A program made the position numbers and the translations under genes. DNA of 64,000 nt from Mactromeris polynyma (Eukaryota; Mollusca; Bivalvia; Venerida; Mactridae): positions 13,596,256-13,660,255 of the forward strand of contig JASFXZ010000001.1 in the NCBI GenBank assembly GCA_032209605.1, in the 5' to 3' direction. Shown here piece by piece: positions 1 through 11,678 of the stretch (positions within the stretch are counted from its first letter, which is position 1; the number at the start of each line of letters is the position of its first letter). The notes below the pieces were generated by a model, which saw nothing but the letters and a program-made list of their open reading frames with translations, had not been told where the DNA came from and did not search any database.

Positions 1-166
1 GGCAAATATTGAGGATGTTGTTTAATAGAGGTTTTTGCTCAAGAGAGGGCCTTTCTGGAGAGGTTGCACTGGCTGTACTTATAAGAAAGAATGATTTAGT
101 TAGTCATGTACTTTGTTTAAGTTAAAACAGATTGTGTACATTGTCATAATTATTTGTCCATTTCAG

Positions 167-272
167 AGAACAATTTGGGACAAGAAATCCCTTATATCTG
201 AAAGCATTACTTCATTTATGTCACTACTCCTCCGAATTCCGACAAGATGAAACAAGTGTACAGTTAGCAATG
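167..272 (+). CDS. APPBP2-like exon a
   Basis: The acceptor TTTCAG ends at 166 and the donor GTGAGT starts at 273. The first base completes a codon from an upstream exon. The exon encodes EQFGTRNPLYLKALLHLC and ends QDETSVQLAM, one TPR-like helical hairpin. Confidence 0.6.
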
Positions 273-3200
273 GTGAGTATTGATGTTTTTCAGGCTCATA
301 TCTTGACTATTGTACATTATTTTATATTTGCCTTGGTGCGCATACGTTGGTTTATACACAGGAGATTATCACAAGTACTATATATACATATACTATAGAA
401 GGGATAAAGGGAGAGAACTCTAGAAGGGATATTAGGAGAGAACTCATTACAATCTCCTGTGCATTCATACTACACATGTATAATTACTTGTTCCATGTTC
501 GTGGAGCCTCATCGCAGTTTTACCATTAGCTAAGTACTTGTACTCACCATATAATGACTAAAAGATCTGTGATTTATGTGCCCTTAAAATTACTGTTCCT
601 CCCAAAGTTGCATGTTTTTGTTAAATGTTTATTCCTGAAAATGTAGTCGGATTGTGACTTATGGATTTTTTATTCAGGAAATACCTTACTATTTTGTTTA
701 ATATTTATTCTAAAAAATGTAATTAATTCTTCACTTATCGATATTTGATTGAATAAGTACTAAATTATAAGTTGCTTCAGGAAATGATGTTGATATTGTT
801 TGTATGTTCTTGTTCCTTTGAACTAGTAATCTATTTCATCAATAATATAAATACAAATTAACAAAACTACTTTTTACGTCATGTTTTATTCGATTTCCAG
901 TACGCCTTGTCAACAGCAAAGAAGATATATTGTTGTGACACGATAGAGTTGGCTTTTGCTCATCGCGCAGTTAGCAAAGCTTTGATGGTTTTACAGAAAG
1001 TGGACTCCGAGAAATATTTCTATCATGCTTACGAGGCTCTCCGTATTGCAAAGAGAATTTTAACAGAAAACCATCCTATGTTGTACCTGTTCCTACATAC
1101 ATCAGGTATCTATTCTTATGATACACAGTACCATTGGAGATTGTCACAAGTTCTTTCCATACATATTCTTTAGAAGGGGCAAAGGGGGAGAACTCTAGAT
1201 GGGATAAAGGGAAAGAACTTGTGACAATCTCCTGTGCACATAGCATCCTCTCTAAAGCGCCCTCTCAACATCAGCCAGAATGTACATCTCCCAATGGGTG
1301 ACGTTCTAGGGAAGATGGTCTGTATTGGTCTGTATTGGTCTGTATTGTACAAATGTTTTATGATATTTCCGATACAAATCACCGATATAATTATCTCAGC
1401 TAGTTTTCCGTGCAAATACAATGTAGTTCAACATTTTGAAGTTACCTGAAAGCTGATGAATTATGTGTTATCTTACACACGTTTTATTGAAACTGGGTGT
1501 TTAGTAGGTTTGATTTTTATGTTAAAAAAAAAAAAATCTTTGTATAAATCCTGATATGAAAATTATATTAGATGAAAATTTATTTTGATTATTTGTTCAA
1601 GTATAAGTATTGCATATTTCAGTCTTAAAACATTTGAGAAACATCTTTGTATTGCTCAAATGCATCTGTACATTTGTAATTGTATGCTGTCATAGTACTG
1701 CAAATATGAAGTATGATCAGTACCCCATTATATGCCTCCAAATGTACCATAATGTCAAAACTTCTGTGGAAATCAGATACAAGAATTGTTCATCTCTTAC
1801 CTATAGCTTCGGCCTTACAATGGAAAGCTTTCCATGCCAACAAGGAAACACAAGATGCGACATTGAGACTTGCGGAGGCTGAAGCAAGAAAAGCATTAGA
1901 ACTTGTGGTGCAGCATTATGGAGAGGTCAGCTTAAGAACTGCACAAGTGTATGCATTACTTGGTCAAGTGTATTCAAAGATGGATAGGTGGGTTTCAGTC
2001 TTTGTATTTAGTTACCTAATTATTTTTTTCAAGTTTTCTAAGTAAGAAATAGTTACAAATTAGTTGTAATATCACAAAGTAGTGATAGATCTGACTAAAT
2101 GTTAATCTTCTGCCAATGTAGTTGTTAAAATTGCCATGAATATTAACTATGCTTTATGTGAATTTTGTTGTTACTTTTATTTTATGTGCATACAGGGTTA
2201 GTTCTTGTGATTTTAAGGGTCTGGATTATTACTGGGCACCAAGAGCTGAAACTAAACTCTGTTTTGTTCGAGTGTTGAGACTTAAAATTAGAGCCCAGTA
2301 TTTGGATTAATGACATTTAATGGGAATGTACAGGAACTACTATCATCATTTCAGTTTAACATTCACTCACATTCATGCATATGCGGCACATACTTCACCG
2401 TAGAAAAAGTTCTTAATACGCTTTGCCAAATTCTGATTAGTTTTAAAGATTTGTGATAATGCATACAGATTAGCACTCAGTCTTTTATTCTATATTTTGC
2501 AAATGGGCATGGACAGATAAAACTTTTGGCTGGGGTACCTGGTCATCAAATCCCCGTAGGTACTTTTATACCCAAATATAGACTATACACTTCAGAATAA
2601 ACTTGATGAAGTCATCAGTAAAAAGCATAAATTGACTGCCCTTTCTTAAACAACGTTGCCACATCTTTTGCTTAAACAAAATATAATGATTTGGAAGTTT
2701 TTCGACTGTTTAACGATTGAAAAGCAAAATGTTGTCTCAGTTTACATGAGAAGGATAAAGGCCGGAGAATAGTTCCAGTGATTAAGCACATGCAGAAGAC
2801 ACTGGACTTATATACATTCTGTTTTGTTTTTGTAAGGTACCAGGTAACCCATATAAATACATGTACTCTTCCAACATATACCTTGGTACTTGTCCATACC
2901 CTATTTTGCTGATGGATCTGTTTTTTACACAGCATCACTAAATGTTGTTGGTGTTTTTTTTCCAGAAAAATAAAGCAGTTTTGCTGTGTTCAATACTAGT
3001 ATTTGAATATTAACAACCATATACACACACTTAACTGATTCAATGTAACAACATGTTAGACTCGGCTTAAACCGAGCAAGTTGGATTACATTCCCTTGAT
3101 AGAATTTAACTTGAAAAAGTTTTTTACAACTGATTGCTTATTTGCATACTCATTCAAATAAAATTGTTGCAACACTATAGTAATTAATTTATCAAACTTG

Positions 3201-6200
3201 TACTTTATGCTGTTGTTTATTACTATTTGATATTTTGCTTTCACCAGGGATACTCTACCCGACAGTGAAAAGCATCCGTAAGTGTAACATGATATAACCT
3301 TCCCCTTTCAAATGTTATATCTTTTCCAGTGGAGATTGTCACAAGTCCTCTCCCTTTATCCCATCTAGAGTTGTCTCCCTTTGTCCCTTCTAAATGGGAT
3401 AAAGGGAAAGAACTCATGACAATCTCAAGATCTTTTCCCACCCGAATTCCTTGTTTACCTATCCCCTTACCGCAACAGCTAACCATTTTCCTCCGCAGAA
3501 GAAATCGGTTCCCATATGGCTTATACAACATGTAGTATGCTAGCTAGATTATCCTGTTTATACTTGCCAATGTATATACATGTATATGACTGCTCCTTAT
3601 TTATTTGTACTTCTCCTGAAATACTTTGTTTGTCAATTAAATGTAGTTGCTAGTTTATTGCTGAAAATTATTTGATCGTTTTTAGACTGCATCATATTGA
3701 TTTTTGAATCTTGTTTGTGCATAGTGTTTCAAATTTTTTCATCTAATGCAATTTTCACTTTATTTTCTGTATCAATTCAGCTGATATTGTTCACTAAAGG
3801 CATTATAGTAGATTGAAAGTTACATTATTATGCTTTTAGTTGATAAATACTTTGACTTTATTGCTTAAATTTTACTGGTAATTAAACTTGAAACAAAAGA
3901 AATGTTGTTAAACCCTTGATTAATATAAGTGCAATGGTCTGAAACAAGGCACACTTAGACAATGTACAGTAAGCATATATATTGCCCAAATTTAAGATAT
4001 ATTATTATGAACATTGATGTGAATTAAGATATGTTTATTGTTATTATTTCATGAAATTAATATATAAGTTAAACACAAAGTTCACACTTTTAGTTTTAAA
4101 CAATCTTGTTATGAGTTGTTTTTACACGAAAGTGGACTTGCTTTTACCAAGCAAAACATTATAGAACAAAGACATCTTTGTTAAAACATTGATGTTGATA
4201 ATAACTTTTTATATTTCTGTGGTTTTTGGTATATGTCTCATGATTGTTAATTTGTTGTCAGAAACAAGTAAAATATTAAGATTTAAAGTAGTATTAATGA
4301 ACATAAGTTATTTATAGGAAATAAAACTCGGTTTTGTTAGTAATATAAGTTGTTAGCTTTTATCACCTTTTTGACATTGACTTTAGACAATTCAGCTTCC
4401 ACTTTATTCATCTGATTTACTAATAATTTCCATCCCAGCTGATTAGCTGCTCCCGGGAATAGGACAATAAGCTATTCATTACTTACTAACATAATTCTTA
4501 AAGTAAGCAGTTGACAAAAAAATTAACATGTCATGACTATACAGTGTTGGGAAATGGCATGGTTTGTGATGTCAGTTTTTGCTACTGTAGACTGCTGAAT
4601 TTGGCTGTATTCTGTTTCCCAAGAATTCAGAACTTAAATCGCATTAACTTTTTTGGCGCAGCCGTACTAACAAGGTTTCCTATTTGCATATCAGTGTTGT
4701 GTAAACCAATCAAATTTTACTTTAACCACCAAGGCAATTTCTCTTCAACCGAAAAATGTTTATAAACTTGAAGAGGATTGGTTGATCTTTCGATAATGGG
4801 TACAATAACTTACCGAAATCCACTGAATTTCGGTGAATTTACCGAAATCCATTTTGGATCTTGAGTGACCAGCATTCTAAATCTCGGCATTTTTTAAGTT
4901 TCAAAACAAATCTTAATCTTCAAATTGCACTGACCGTCTTTTTTCAAGATATTTCTTGTTTATTTCTTTATTGATATTTCGAAATAAATAAACAAAACAT
5001 TCTTGAAATGTTTGAAAAAAACAAAATCTCTGTACAACATGAAGACTGAAAAGGGAGAGAACTAAAACAAGCAGCACAGACTGTGCTTTATTTCATAAAA
5101 AGCAGTAAAGAATGCTGGAAAATTTGGCATTCTGTTATAGGAAACCATATGGTTTTCCCACACTGCTATGGCTATAAGTGTAAAAGTGTCACACACTATT
5201 TTGGTATTTCAGTATATTTGTTTTTTTGTTAACATGTTTTGTCAACAAACCATATGATTATAAGTGTTTGAACATGATGTTAGTGAACTCTGCAATCAAG
5301 TTGTCAATGCTTTGGCCGTAGTTTGCATGTTAAAATGAACCATATTTATTTCAATACCAACTATAAAGTGCACTATATTGAATACATTTTGGCATACTGT
5401 TAACAATAGAAACACCAAACTATTGAGTGGTACTTTACTGACTTGTGATAAGAGACCAAGAGAATAAATATGTACATATTTACTTACATCTTCTGCTTAG
5501 GTTCATGAAATCTATGGTTAATTTTTCAGACTTCAGTTAGCAGAAGATATGATGCAGACAAGTGTAGCTTTGATGAAACTTTGTCAATCAAGTAACAGTT
5601 ACTTCAGATTACTGGCCGCAGCGACTCTCGGAACATTCTACAAAATAACAGAGAAACCCAAAGAATGTATAATGATATTAAAGAATGTGGTTGATAACGT
5701 TGGTAAGTGATTTAATTCCAGCTTGCCCTTTACTTGTTTCATATCTGTTCTATATGTTAAAACTAATGTATATGTTGATATTTTTGCTAATCAAAAAGTT
5801 AACTAATGGGTGATTTCAGATGTTTTGGGAGTGGAAATGTTTTTGATTGGCCGAAATAATTATTGTTTACAGTAAAACCTCAATAAGTAGACTACCATTA
5901 GGACCCTTGAAAATTGGTCTTATTGAAGATAACGGAAGAGCAAAATGGTGAGAATCAACTTGAAAATTGTGTTCTTAATTTCGGGGTGTTCTTATTATTT
6001 AAACGGTCTCTAAGTGAGTATGTGTTATTGTAATTTGATATTCAAGCATCATGTGCGGATTCAGCAATTTACGTTAGGGGTCCAGCTCCTGGTAAGAACC
6101 CCCTCTTGATCTAGAATAAGTTAAGGAAAACCATATTTTGCTAAAATCTCAGAGGGGTCCGTAGTCTACCCCTCTGGACCCTTGCACGTATATGTAAAAG

Positions 6201-9123
6201 TGTGTTCCAGTGAATGTGGAGATTTATGCTGATTTTTTCACGACTTTATTGAATTCGCAAAATTAGCTAACATTTCCATGTTGCAATCTTGTACAATCTT
6301 ACTAACAATCTTTTTCAATATAGTTTTCAAAAGGCCACATTTGTAGAAATATAAATAGAATAACAAATACAACAAGAAGGCACCAGAGTTATGACTTTCT
6401 TACGCTCCACACAGCGCTTTGATTCCACTACCGTTACATTCACACGCTGCCGTATTACCCAGTATATTTTGACCTTACGAAATCACCGTTCGTTCCTGAT
6501 ACTAAATGCCATCTGTCGGCACGATCAAATGACTACTGAGTTTATAAAAGATGGGTATTTTCCTGTGATAAAACCTATAAAATGTGTACACAGTGTATAG
6601 CCTTTTGCGTTGAAGGAAATTTTGACTATCTAGTCATTAAAAGTGTAGCATTTACAGAATGCAGTGTTTCGTTCATTCATGGAGGATTGTACTGATACGT
6701 ATAAAATATAGCGTGACGAATCTGAGTAACAAGATGCCAAGTAACGATATGATGCATTTTAAAATATACGCAGATTCTGCACGTACAGTTGTTTAAATGA
6801 CCTTAAATCACTACCCATTTACAGGCATCGGAATAATCTTGGCATGCCGACGAAACAATAGTCACGTCTGATTTATTTAGTTTTTCTAGCAATTTCCATA
6901 GTCACAGCGGCATTTCTATGAAAGTAAAAGCTGTCTATTCAATGCACACTCGCATAAGCTTTATTTACACATGTTTACTGTCCTTCATTTGGGTCATTAG
7001 CGAGTTGTTGTAAGCGGCTCGCTGAATGACTGTGAAAGTATGTCGAATAGCCTGACAATATCAGTTGTGCAGGAGTTATAAACGAGAGAGTGAATATGAA
7101 GGTATTGGAATAAGCGCCCGATGCTAAAGGAGAGTATGACTTTCTCTGCTCCATGCTTCATTCTTAAGTGCAAAAACAGCTGGACATTTGTCAAATAAAC
7201 AGTATGAAACAAGTGCATAAAATCTACTAAACAATTTAGTTACACATTGTAAATACTAGCTGGTATATGTTTCATGTGATATCATTGTTTCTTGTAGCAT
7301 TCATGTTGTATACACCAGGTAATTTTGTGCTAGAACCCTTTAATATTTTTATAGCCTGCAAGACCCCATAGTAATTATTAGTGCCTGTGCAAGCTATTAG
7401 GGGCATTACAGATTACGATTGTGTGTCAGTCGGTAGGGTCTGTGGATATTTAATGATTTAAGGTGGCCACCCTAATGAGAATATAAATTTCGAATCATTT
7501 GGAACACTTTGGTCAATATCCATCCTGAGCCTATGTGTTAAGCATCTTGTCTTATGTGCAGGGTTCAAATCCCCGCTAGGCCCAATTTTTTTTCTTTGCT
7601 ATTTTTATGACATTTCTTGTTTTACTGACTTTTTTAGCAAGAAAACTGATATAAAATGAATGGAATTTGTGACCCCTCAAAGCAAGTTGGTTTAATCTTA
7701 AAACTTGAAAATCTTTAAAACGGAACGGTAAAACTTTGTAATATTTTGCATTTAGTTCTCTCATGTGACCCAGAAACTCATGGAAACAGCTTAGTTAAGA
7801 TTCTTTATAATGAGTATTAGGGTGGTCTTACCTCAAGCATTTTTTTTACTTTCAACTAAATTCTACTTTTAATGTAGGTCTTACCTAGCAAAGACTGATA
7901 TCTCCCCTCACATTCAGTATAATAGGCACTAAGTGTTGAAACCTTGAATTAGAGTTTGCCAGTTTGCCCCCTGTGCTGTAGGTAAATTAAAGTATTCAGT
8001 CTCAAACCTGCTGTATGTTCATTACCTTGAAAGAGTGGGGGGTACAAAGTATTTCTTGTTTGTTTATTATTTGTGTGTTTTTGAAGAGTGCATTTGCTAT
8101 AATTAGTCTTAGCTGTTGTTATTTTTACCTGTAGAAGCATATTTTCATTTTTATGATGTTTTATAACATTCAGTCTTTGAAGGTATTTAATGCTACTTAC
8201 ATAAAACATTTTGTGGTTTGTTTTGAAAAATAAAACAGACAGCTATTGTCATAGCTAGATCCTGGTCGTCTGGATGGGCAAAAATGTTAAATACATGTAT
8301 TGTGTTTAGCTTTTTGAGATAGTATAAGTGCCAATTATAATATAACCCACAGGCAAGTGTCTGCATCTGCTTAAGGTGCTCTTGTTAAATATATCAGTAA
8401 TCATGGATCTTTTATGTTAATGATAATTAAGGGGTTTCAACATTCCAATAGCATTGTGCATATCAATTTTACTTGTTATAAGGCATAAAGTGATACTATA
8501 CACTCATGCAGTAACATATTTAATTGACTGTTTTTAACTGGTTATCTACATCTGTTAATGACATGTCAGTTATAATGTATAAAACTTGTATCCTTCTAAA
8601 GTAGCAAAATCTGCCACAGTACTTATGTTTGGTGCAATCAGTGTTTTTGGCATTTTAATCCTTCACAACAATATTGATGTGTTTGCCAGTCATATTAAAT
8701 TTTATGAAGAATTTTCCAACTTGAAATATGATGAAAAATCATGTTAACTCATGTTGCACAATCTGGTTGACTGTAAATTATCTAAATGCTATTTTTACTC
8801 TATTTAAAAATTCTAATGTTTGTTTTACAGAGGCAGCGGGTGTGTATACAAGATGGGTACATACGTGCTTTGACAATCTCATACACACGCTACAGTCTCT
8901 CAACATGAACAAGCAAGTGGACAGTGTACAGATACAGCTTTCTCATTGGTTGAGAGAAAATCCAAAACTGGACACCACAATTTCCTTAGCAATGCTGAAT
9001 GAAAAAGCCCAATCATTTGACCAATTCATGACTGATTTCAATGTGTGGGAAAAGAAGGCAAAGAAGGTTCTAAATTTTGCCAAAGAAATGATAACAACAC
9101 AAGAGAAAATGGAAAAATTGTGA
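167..9123 (+). CDS. APPBP2-like TPR protein, last five coding exons (5' end outside the window)
   Basis: Five exons join in frame at GT-AG sites: 167-272, 901-1105, 1807-1987, 5530-5702 and 8831-9123 (stop TGA). The joined product is a helical TPR-like solenoid. Its order matches, from memory, the C-terminal half of amyloid protein-binding protein 2 (APPBP2/PAT1): a helix pair with a HPxY-like NPLYLKAL, a segment with AFAHRAVSKAL, then NHPMLYLFL, an NKETQDATLRLAEAEA stretch, YGEVSLRTAQVYALLGQVY, and a final SHWLRENPKLD resembling the SNW segment near the APPBP2 C terminus. In the known family this protein is a substrate receptor of the Cullin-2 ligase and binds APP and kinesin-related cargo. 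That function is inferred here. The sequence is divergent, so it could be a paralogue or another KLC-like TPR protein. Introns hold MITEs and SINE-like repeats. The upstream exons lie left of position 1. Confidence 0.62.
356..463. mobile_element. Palindromic MITE-like repeat, copy A
   Basis: Inverted ends (CACAGGAGATT at the left, AATCTCCTGTG at the right) flank GGGATAAAGGGAGAGAACTC-type sequence. It shares sequence with copies at 1136-1232 and 3331-3426. It lies in the intron after exon a. Confidence 0.7.
901..1105 (+). CDS. APPBP2-like exon b
   Basis: The acceptor TTTCCAG ends at 900 and the donor GTATCT starts at 1106. The exon opens in phase 0 with YALSTAKKIY and carries AYEALRIAKRILTENHPML. 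It ends one base into a codon, which exon c completes. Confidence 0.62.
1136..1232. mobile_element. Palindromic MITE-like repeat, copy B
   Basis: Starts GGAGATTGTCACAAGTTCTT and ends AAGAACTTGTGACAATCTCC, so the 20-bp ends are perfect inverted repeats. The inside has GGGGCAAAGGGGGAGAACTC. It lies just inside the intron after exon b. Confidence 0.8.
1318..1349. repeat. 10-bp tandem repeat (GTCTGTATTG, three units)
   Basis: Three perfect head-to-tail copies of GTCTGTATTG lie within an intron. No coding role is visible. Confidence 0.9.
1807..1987 (+). CDS. APPBP2-like exon c
   Basis: The acceptor CTATAG ends at 1806 and the donor GTGGGT starts at 1988. The exon encodes ALQWKAFHANKETQDATL and then the TPR-type YGEVSLRTAQVYALLGQVY. 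Phase is kept with both neighbouring exons. Confidence 0.62.
3331..3426. mobile_element. Palindromic MITE-like repeat, copy C
   Basis: Starts GGAGATTGTCACAAGTCCTC and ends with GACAATCTC. The centre holds CCCTTTATCCCATCTAGAG followed by its inverse GGGATAAAGGG. It is the third copy in the introns of the same gene. Confidence 0.75.
4649..4803 (+). repeat. Dispersed SINE-like repeat, copy 1
   Basis: Shares GCAGCCGTACTAACA-type sequence, TTGCATAT, AACCACCAAGGCAATTTC and CTTCGATAATGGGTAC-like sequence with copies at 15553-15712 (reverse) and 52557-52725. Its ends are not marked by inverted repeats, and no tRNA boxes are evident. Confidence 0.7.
5530..5702 (+). CDS. APPBP2-like exon d
   Basis: The acceptor TTTTTCAG ends at 5529 and the donor GTAAGT starts at 5703. 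The exon encodes LQLAEDMMQTSVALMKLCQ and FRLLAAATLGTFYKITEKP, another TPR-like pair. Confidence 0.62.
5868..6010 (+). mobile_element. Pogo/Tigger-like repeat fragment
   Basis: Begins TACAGTAAAACCTCAATAAG and continues with GACTACCATTAGGACC and GGTCTTATTGAAG. This is the TIR type of the element at 9293-9475. No clear right end was found. Confidence 0.45.
7521..7590 (+). repeat. tRNA-derived SINE fragment
   Basis: Contains a B-box-like GGTTCAAATCC followed by CCGCTAGGCCCAATTTTTTTT, with a T-run after it. There is no matching acceptor stem or cloverleaf upstream, so it is a tRNA-derived repeat rather than a tRNA gene. Confidence 0.35.
8831..9123 (+). CDS. APPBP2-like terminal exon
   Basis: The acceptor TGTTTTACAG ends at 8830 and the stop TGA is at 9121-9123. 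The exon encodes a final TPR region (GVYTRWVHTCFDNLIHTL), the segment SHWLRENPKLD, and a Lys/Glu-rich helical C terminus (WEKKAKKVLNFAKEMITTQ). The frame is open upstream of the acceptor to 8728, but that part is intron by homology and splice signal. Confidence 0.65.
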
Positions 9124-9292
9124 GATAGTTGACCAATCAAGTCTCATTGGTTTATATGACAGAGTATGGAGGAACCTGTAAAAACATATAAGGTCTTAAT
9201 GGTCATCAAATTCTACTGAGTGCATAACCCTTCTACAAGAGTATAGAGTATTACTAACATAACAAATATCCACCCTCATTTATGGCACTTAT
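9124..9292 (+). other. Start of the 3' UTR of the APPBP2-like gene
   Basis: AT-rich DNA follows the stop codon. The UTR probably runs on through the MITE at 9293. An AATAAA lies at 10984-10989, and weaker ATTAAA variants lie near 9927 and 10104. Confidence 0.4.
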
Positions 9293-9475
9293 TACAGCGA
9301 AACCTCAATAATAAGACCACCATTTTTTATGAAGAAAGTCAGTTCTAGTTGTGAGGTGGTTCCATTATCCAGTCAGATTGTGGAAGAAAATGTAAAAACA
9401 AGCCCCATGAAAGTACGGTCCTATTAATGAAGTGGTCTTAATTTCAAGGTGGTCTTGAACTGAAGTTTTGCTGTA
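9293..9475. mobile_element. Pogo/Tigger-like MITE
   Basis: Left end TACAGCGAAACCTCAATAAT. The right end read in reverse is TACAGCAAAACTTCAGTTCA, followed by AGACCACC in both. TA at each end fits a Tc1/mariner/pogo target. About 183 bp with no coding capacity. Confidence 0.7.
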
Positions 9476-11215
9476 CTTGATAGATAGTTCTGGATATAGT
9501 GTTGCCTTCAGCTGTACACAATTAGAAATATTTATAGACTATACATTACTGTCTTTTTATGATGTCCTATATTGCTATTGCACTTCCAAATATGTACATG
9601 CACTGTAGATATACTAGTACATGTCCAAATTTATCTTATGTATACATATGTTCCAACATCTAGATCTTATATTACATGCAAATCATGTTCAAATGAAAAC
9701 ATATTTTATGAAACATAAGCATGTTTGTGAATTGCTGTTGTAAGATTAAACTGTGGTAATTTGAAACTTTATAACATCCTGTGGCTGAGATTTATAACTG
9801 TGTCATGTTATGAACCTGAGGCATTTGTGATGAATGTAAACTGATTCAAGTCTGCAGTATGTACATGGGCTATGAAAGTTTGCCAATGTATGTAAAGCAA
9901 ACTAGAATTCACATTTTGAGTATACATTAAATATGTAATGAAGTTTTGTTGATATCACAGCAGTGAGTAGTATAATGTATTTGAGTGCCTGGTGGCTTGA
10001 TTTTAATTTATTGCGAAAGAATATGTGTGTCCTACTTTTGTGTGAATGGTGGTATTACGTAATTAAAAAATGTCCGTGTATTTTTGTTGTTTTCAGACTC
10101 GCTTATTAAATCATACTATTTATTTATTGCATATGGTGAAGAGTAAAACTATTGTGAATTCCTTAATTTTCATAAGAAGTTACAACATTTTGCCCTCGGC
10201 CTTTCAGTGACACATTGAACTCTTAATGAAAATAGTCACAGCAAGGCCTAATGTGCATATTTGCTAGTATAAGGATGCAACAGCTGCTGTTTGCATACTG
10301 GATGTAATCAATATTATGCCTCTTGCATACCTTGAACAAGGTTAACACATAGCTTATAGGCGTAGTCAAATATTTTTATATGAATCAATGTATGTATTTC
10401 CTTTTGTTTATGTATTTTTGTTGAAATAATGGACTGCCACAGGGGCCATGCTTATCATGACAGCTTCCACTTAACATACTGCTCAGGGTTTTATTAAGAG
10501 TAACTTCTTATCTGGGTAGAAAGCCAATTTGGAAAACATTTTATTCATGGAATTATCCGTATGTATATTTAATGTATATTATAGGTAATATTTTGTACAG
10601 GAGTGACTGTTGTTGATAGAATGTTGTTGTTATGATTGACTGTTGTTGAGATGTGTTGCTGAAACTATAATATTGTTTATTGGGACATTTTGGCATTCCA
10701 GAACTAGTATTGCTATTAACTGTGATATTTTCTTCAGCGGTCATTATTTGGGGGTGAAAGCAACGCTGGTCTCTCTTCTTGATCTATATCCAGATAGACC
10801 AGTTTCACTTTCACCACTTGTATGACTTTACTGTGCTATTATGAATATCATTATGTTTTTAAAAATGATTGGAAATTCTTGTAATATTTTTTTTATTAAT
10901 TCTGCTGAAATAGATGGTATTACATCATTCAGCATTGCTTGATGCTCAAATTGTAATCTATCTATTGTAATATAACAATCTCCAATAAAGTAGACACAAA
11001 AAATAATTCCTTGTTCTTTGTCTTGATTGGACGGTGTGAAATTGTTAACATTCCTCCTATCATGTCTACTGGTATATTATGCCTGCACTTATTCATTTGA
11101 TCCAATTTGGTTAACAATTTACGCAGTGTGCTATGCATGAAATAAATATGCAATTTCCTTTTATTGTGAGTTGACATTTGGTCCTCTACTCCTTCAGTCA
11201 AAAGTGATTATGAAA
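9476..11215. other. Intergenic or 3' UTR DNA
   Basis: T-rich in its first part, consistent with a + strand 3' UTR. A hairpin with arms ending GTGAAAG and CTTTCAC lies at 10755-10815 around GGTCTCTCT and AGATAGACC. AATAAA is at 10984-10989. No convincing gene. Confidence 0.4.
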
Positions 11216-11678
11216 CAAGAGTGGCAAACTGTCACAAAATACGCCCGTCCTAAGTCAGAGCTCGGAGTTAAAACAAGACAATTTTTAGGTAATTTCTATA
11301 ATCAAAGGGCGTTAACTCCCGAGTGACTTGAGCGATAGGGCTGGTAATCGACATTGTCCGAGATTTTATGCCCATACACATTCTGACAAAATTTGGCGAT
11401 GATTTGACAAATGATTCTAAAGTTATTGCTCAGACAATACCTCTGATAGGTAATTTCTATAATTAAAGGGCGATAACTCCCGAGTGACTCGAGCGCTATG
11501 GTTGGTTACCAAACTGGTCCGAGATATTATGCCCATACACACTCTGACCAAATTTGGTGATGATTGGACAAATGCTTCTAAAGTTATTGATTGGACAACT
11601 TGCTGGGCGCCGCCCGCCCTCCCGTACACCGCAGGTGAAACTAATACGTACCGTTTTATGAACGGGCGTATAAAATGA
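11216..11678. repeat. Dispersed repeat with two diverged 171-bp units
   Basis: Two units start AGGTAATTTCTATAAT at 11287 and 11458. They share GGGCGATAACTCCCGAGTGA-like, GTCCGAGAT and TTATGCCCATACACA sequence. AATACGCCCG near the left end is inverse to CGGGCGTAT near the right end. Short ORFs here are by-products of the repeat. Confidence 0.7.

Larger units (their letters stand above)
1988..5529 (+). other. Large intron of the APPBP2-like gene
   Basis: This AT-rich intron of about 3.5 kb carries palindromic repeat copy C (3331-3426) and a SINE-like repeat (4649-4803). I see no exon between the flanking splice sites, and the phase is kept without one. Confidence 0.6.
5703..8830 (+). other. 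Last intron of the APPBP2-like gene
   Basis: This intron of about 3.1 kb holds a pogo/Tigger-like end at 5868 and a tRNA-related segment near 7521-7590. The segment 6340-7220 looks less AT-rich than its surroundings, but I can name no feature in it. Confidence 0.55.

Noticed and set aside
7521..7590. tRNA gene
   Set aside because: Only a B-box-like motif and a T-run; no A box or cloverleaf.
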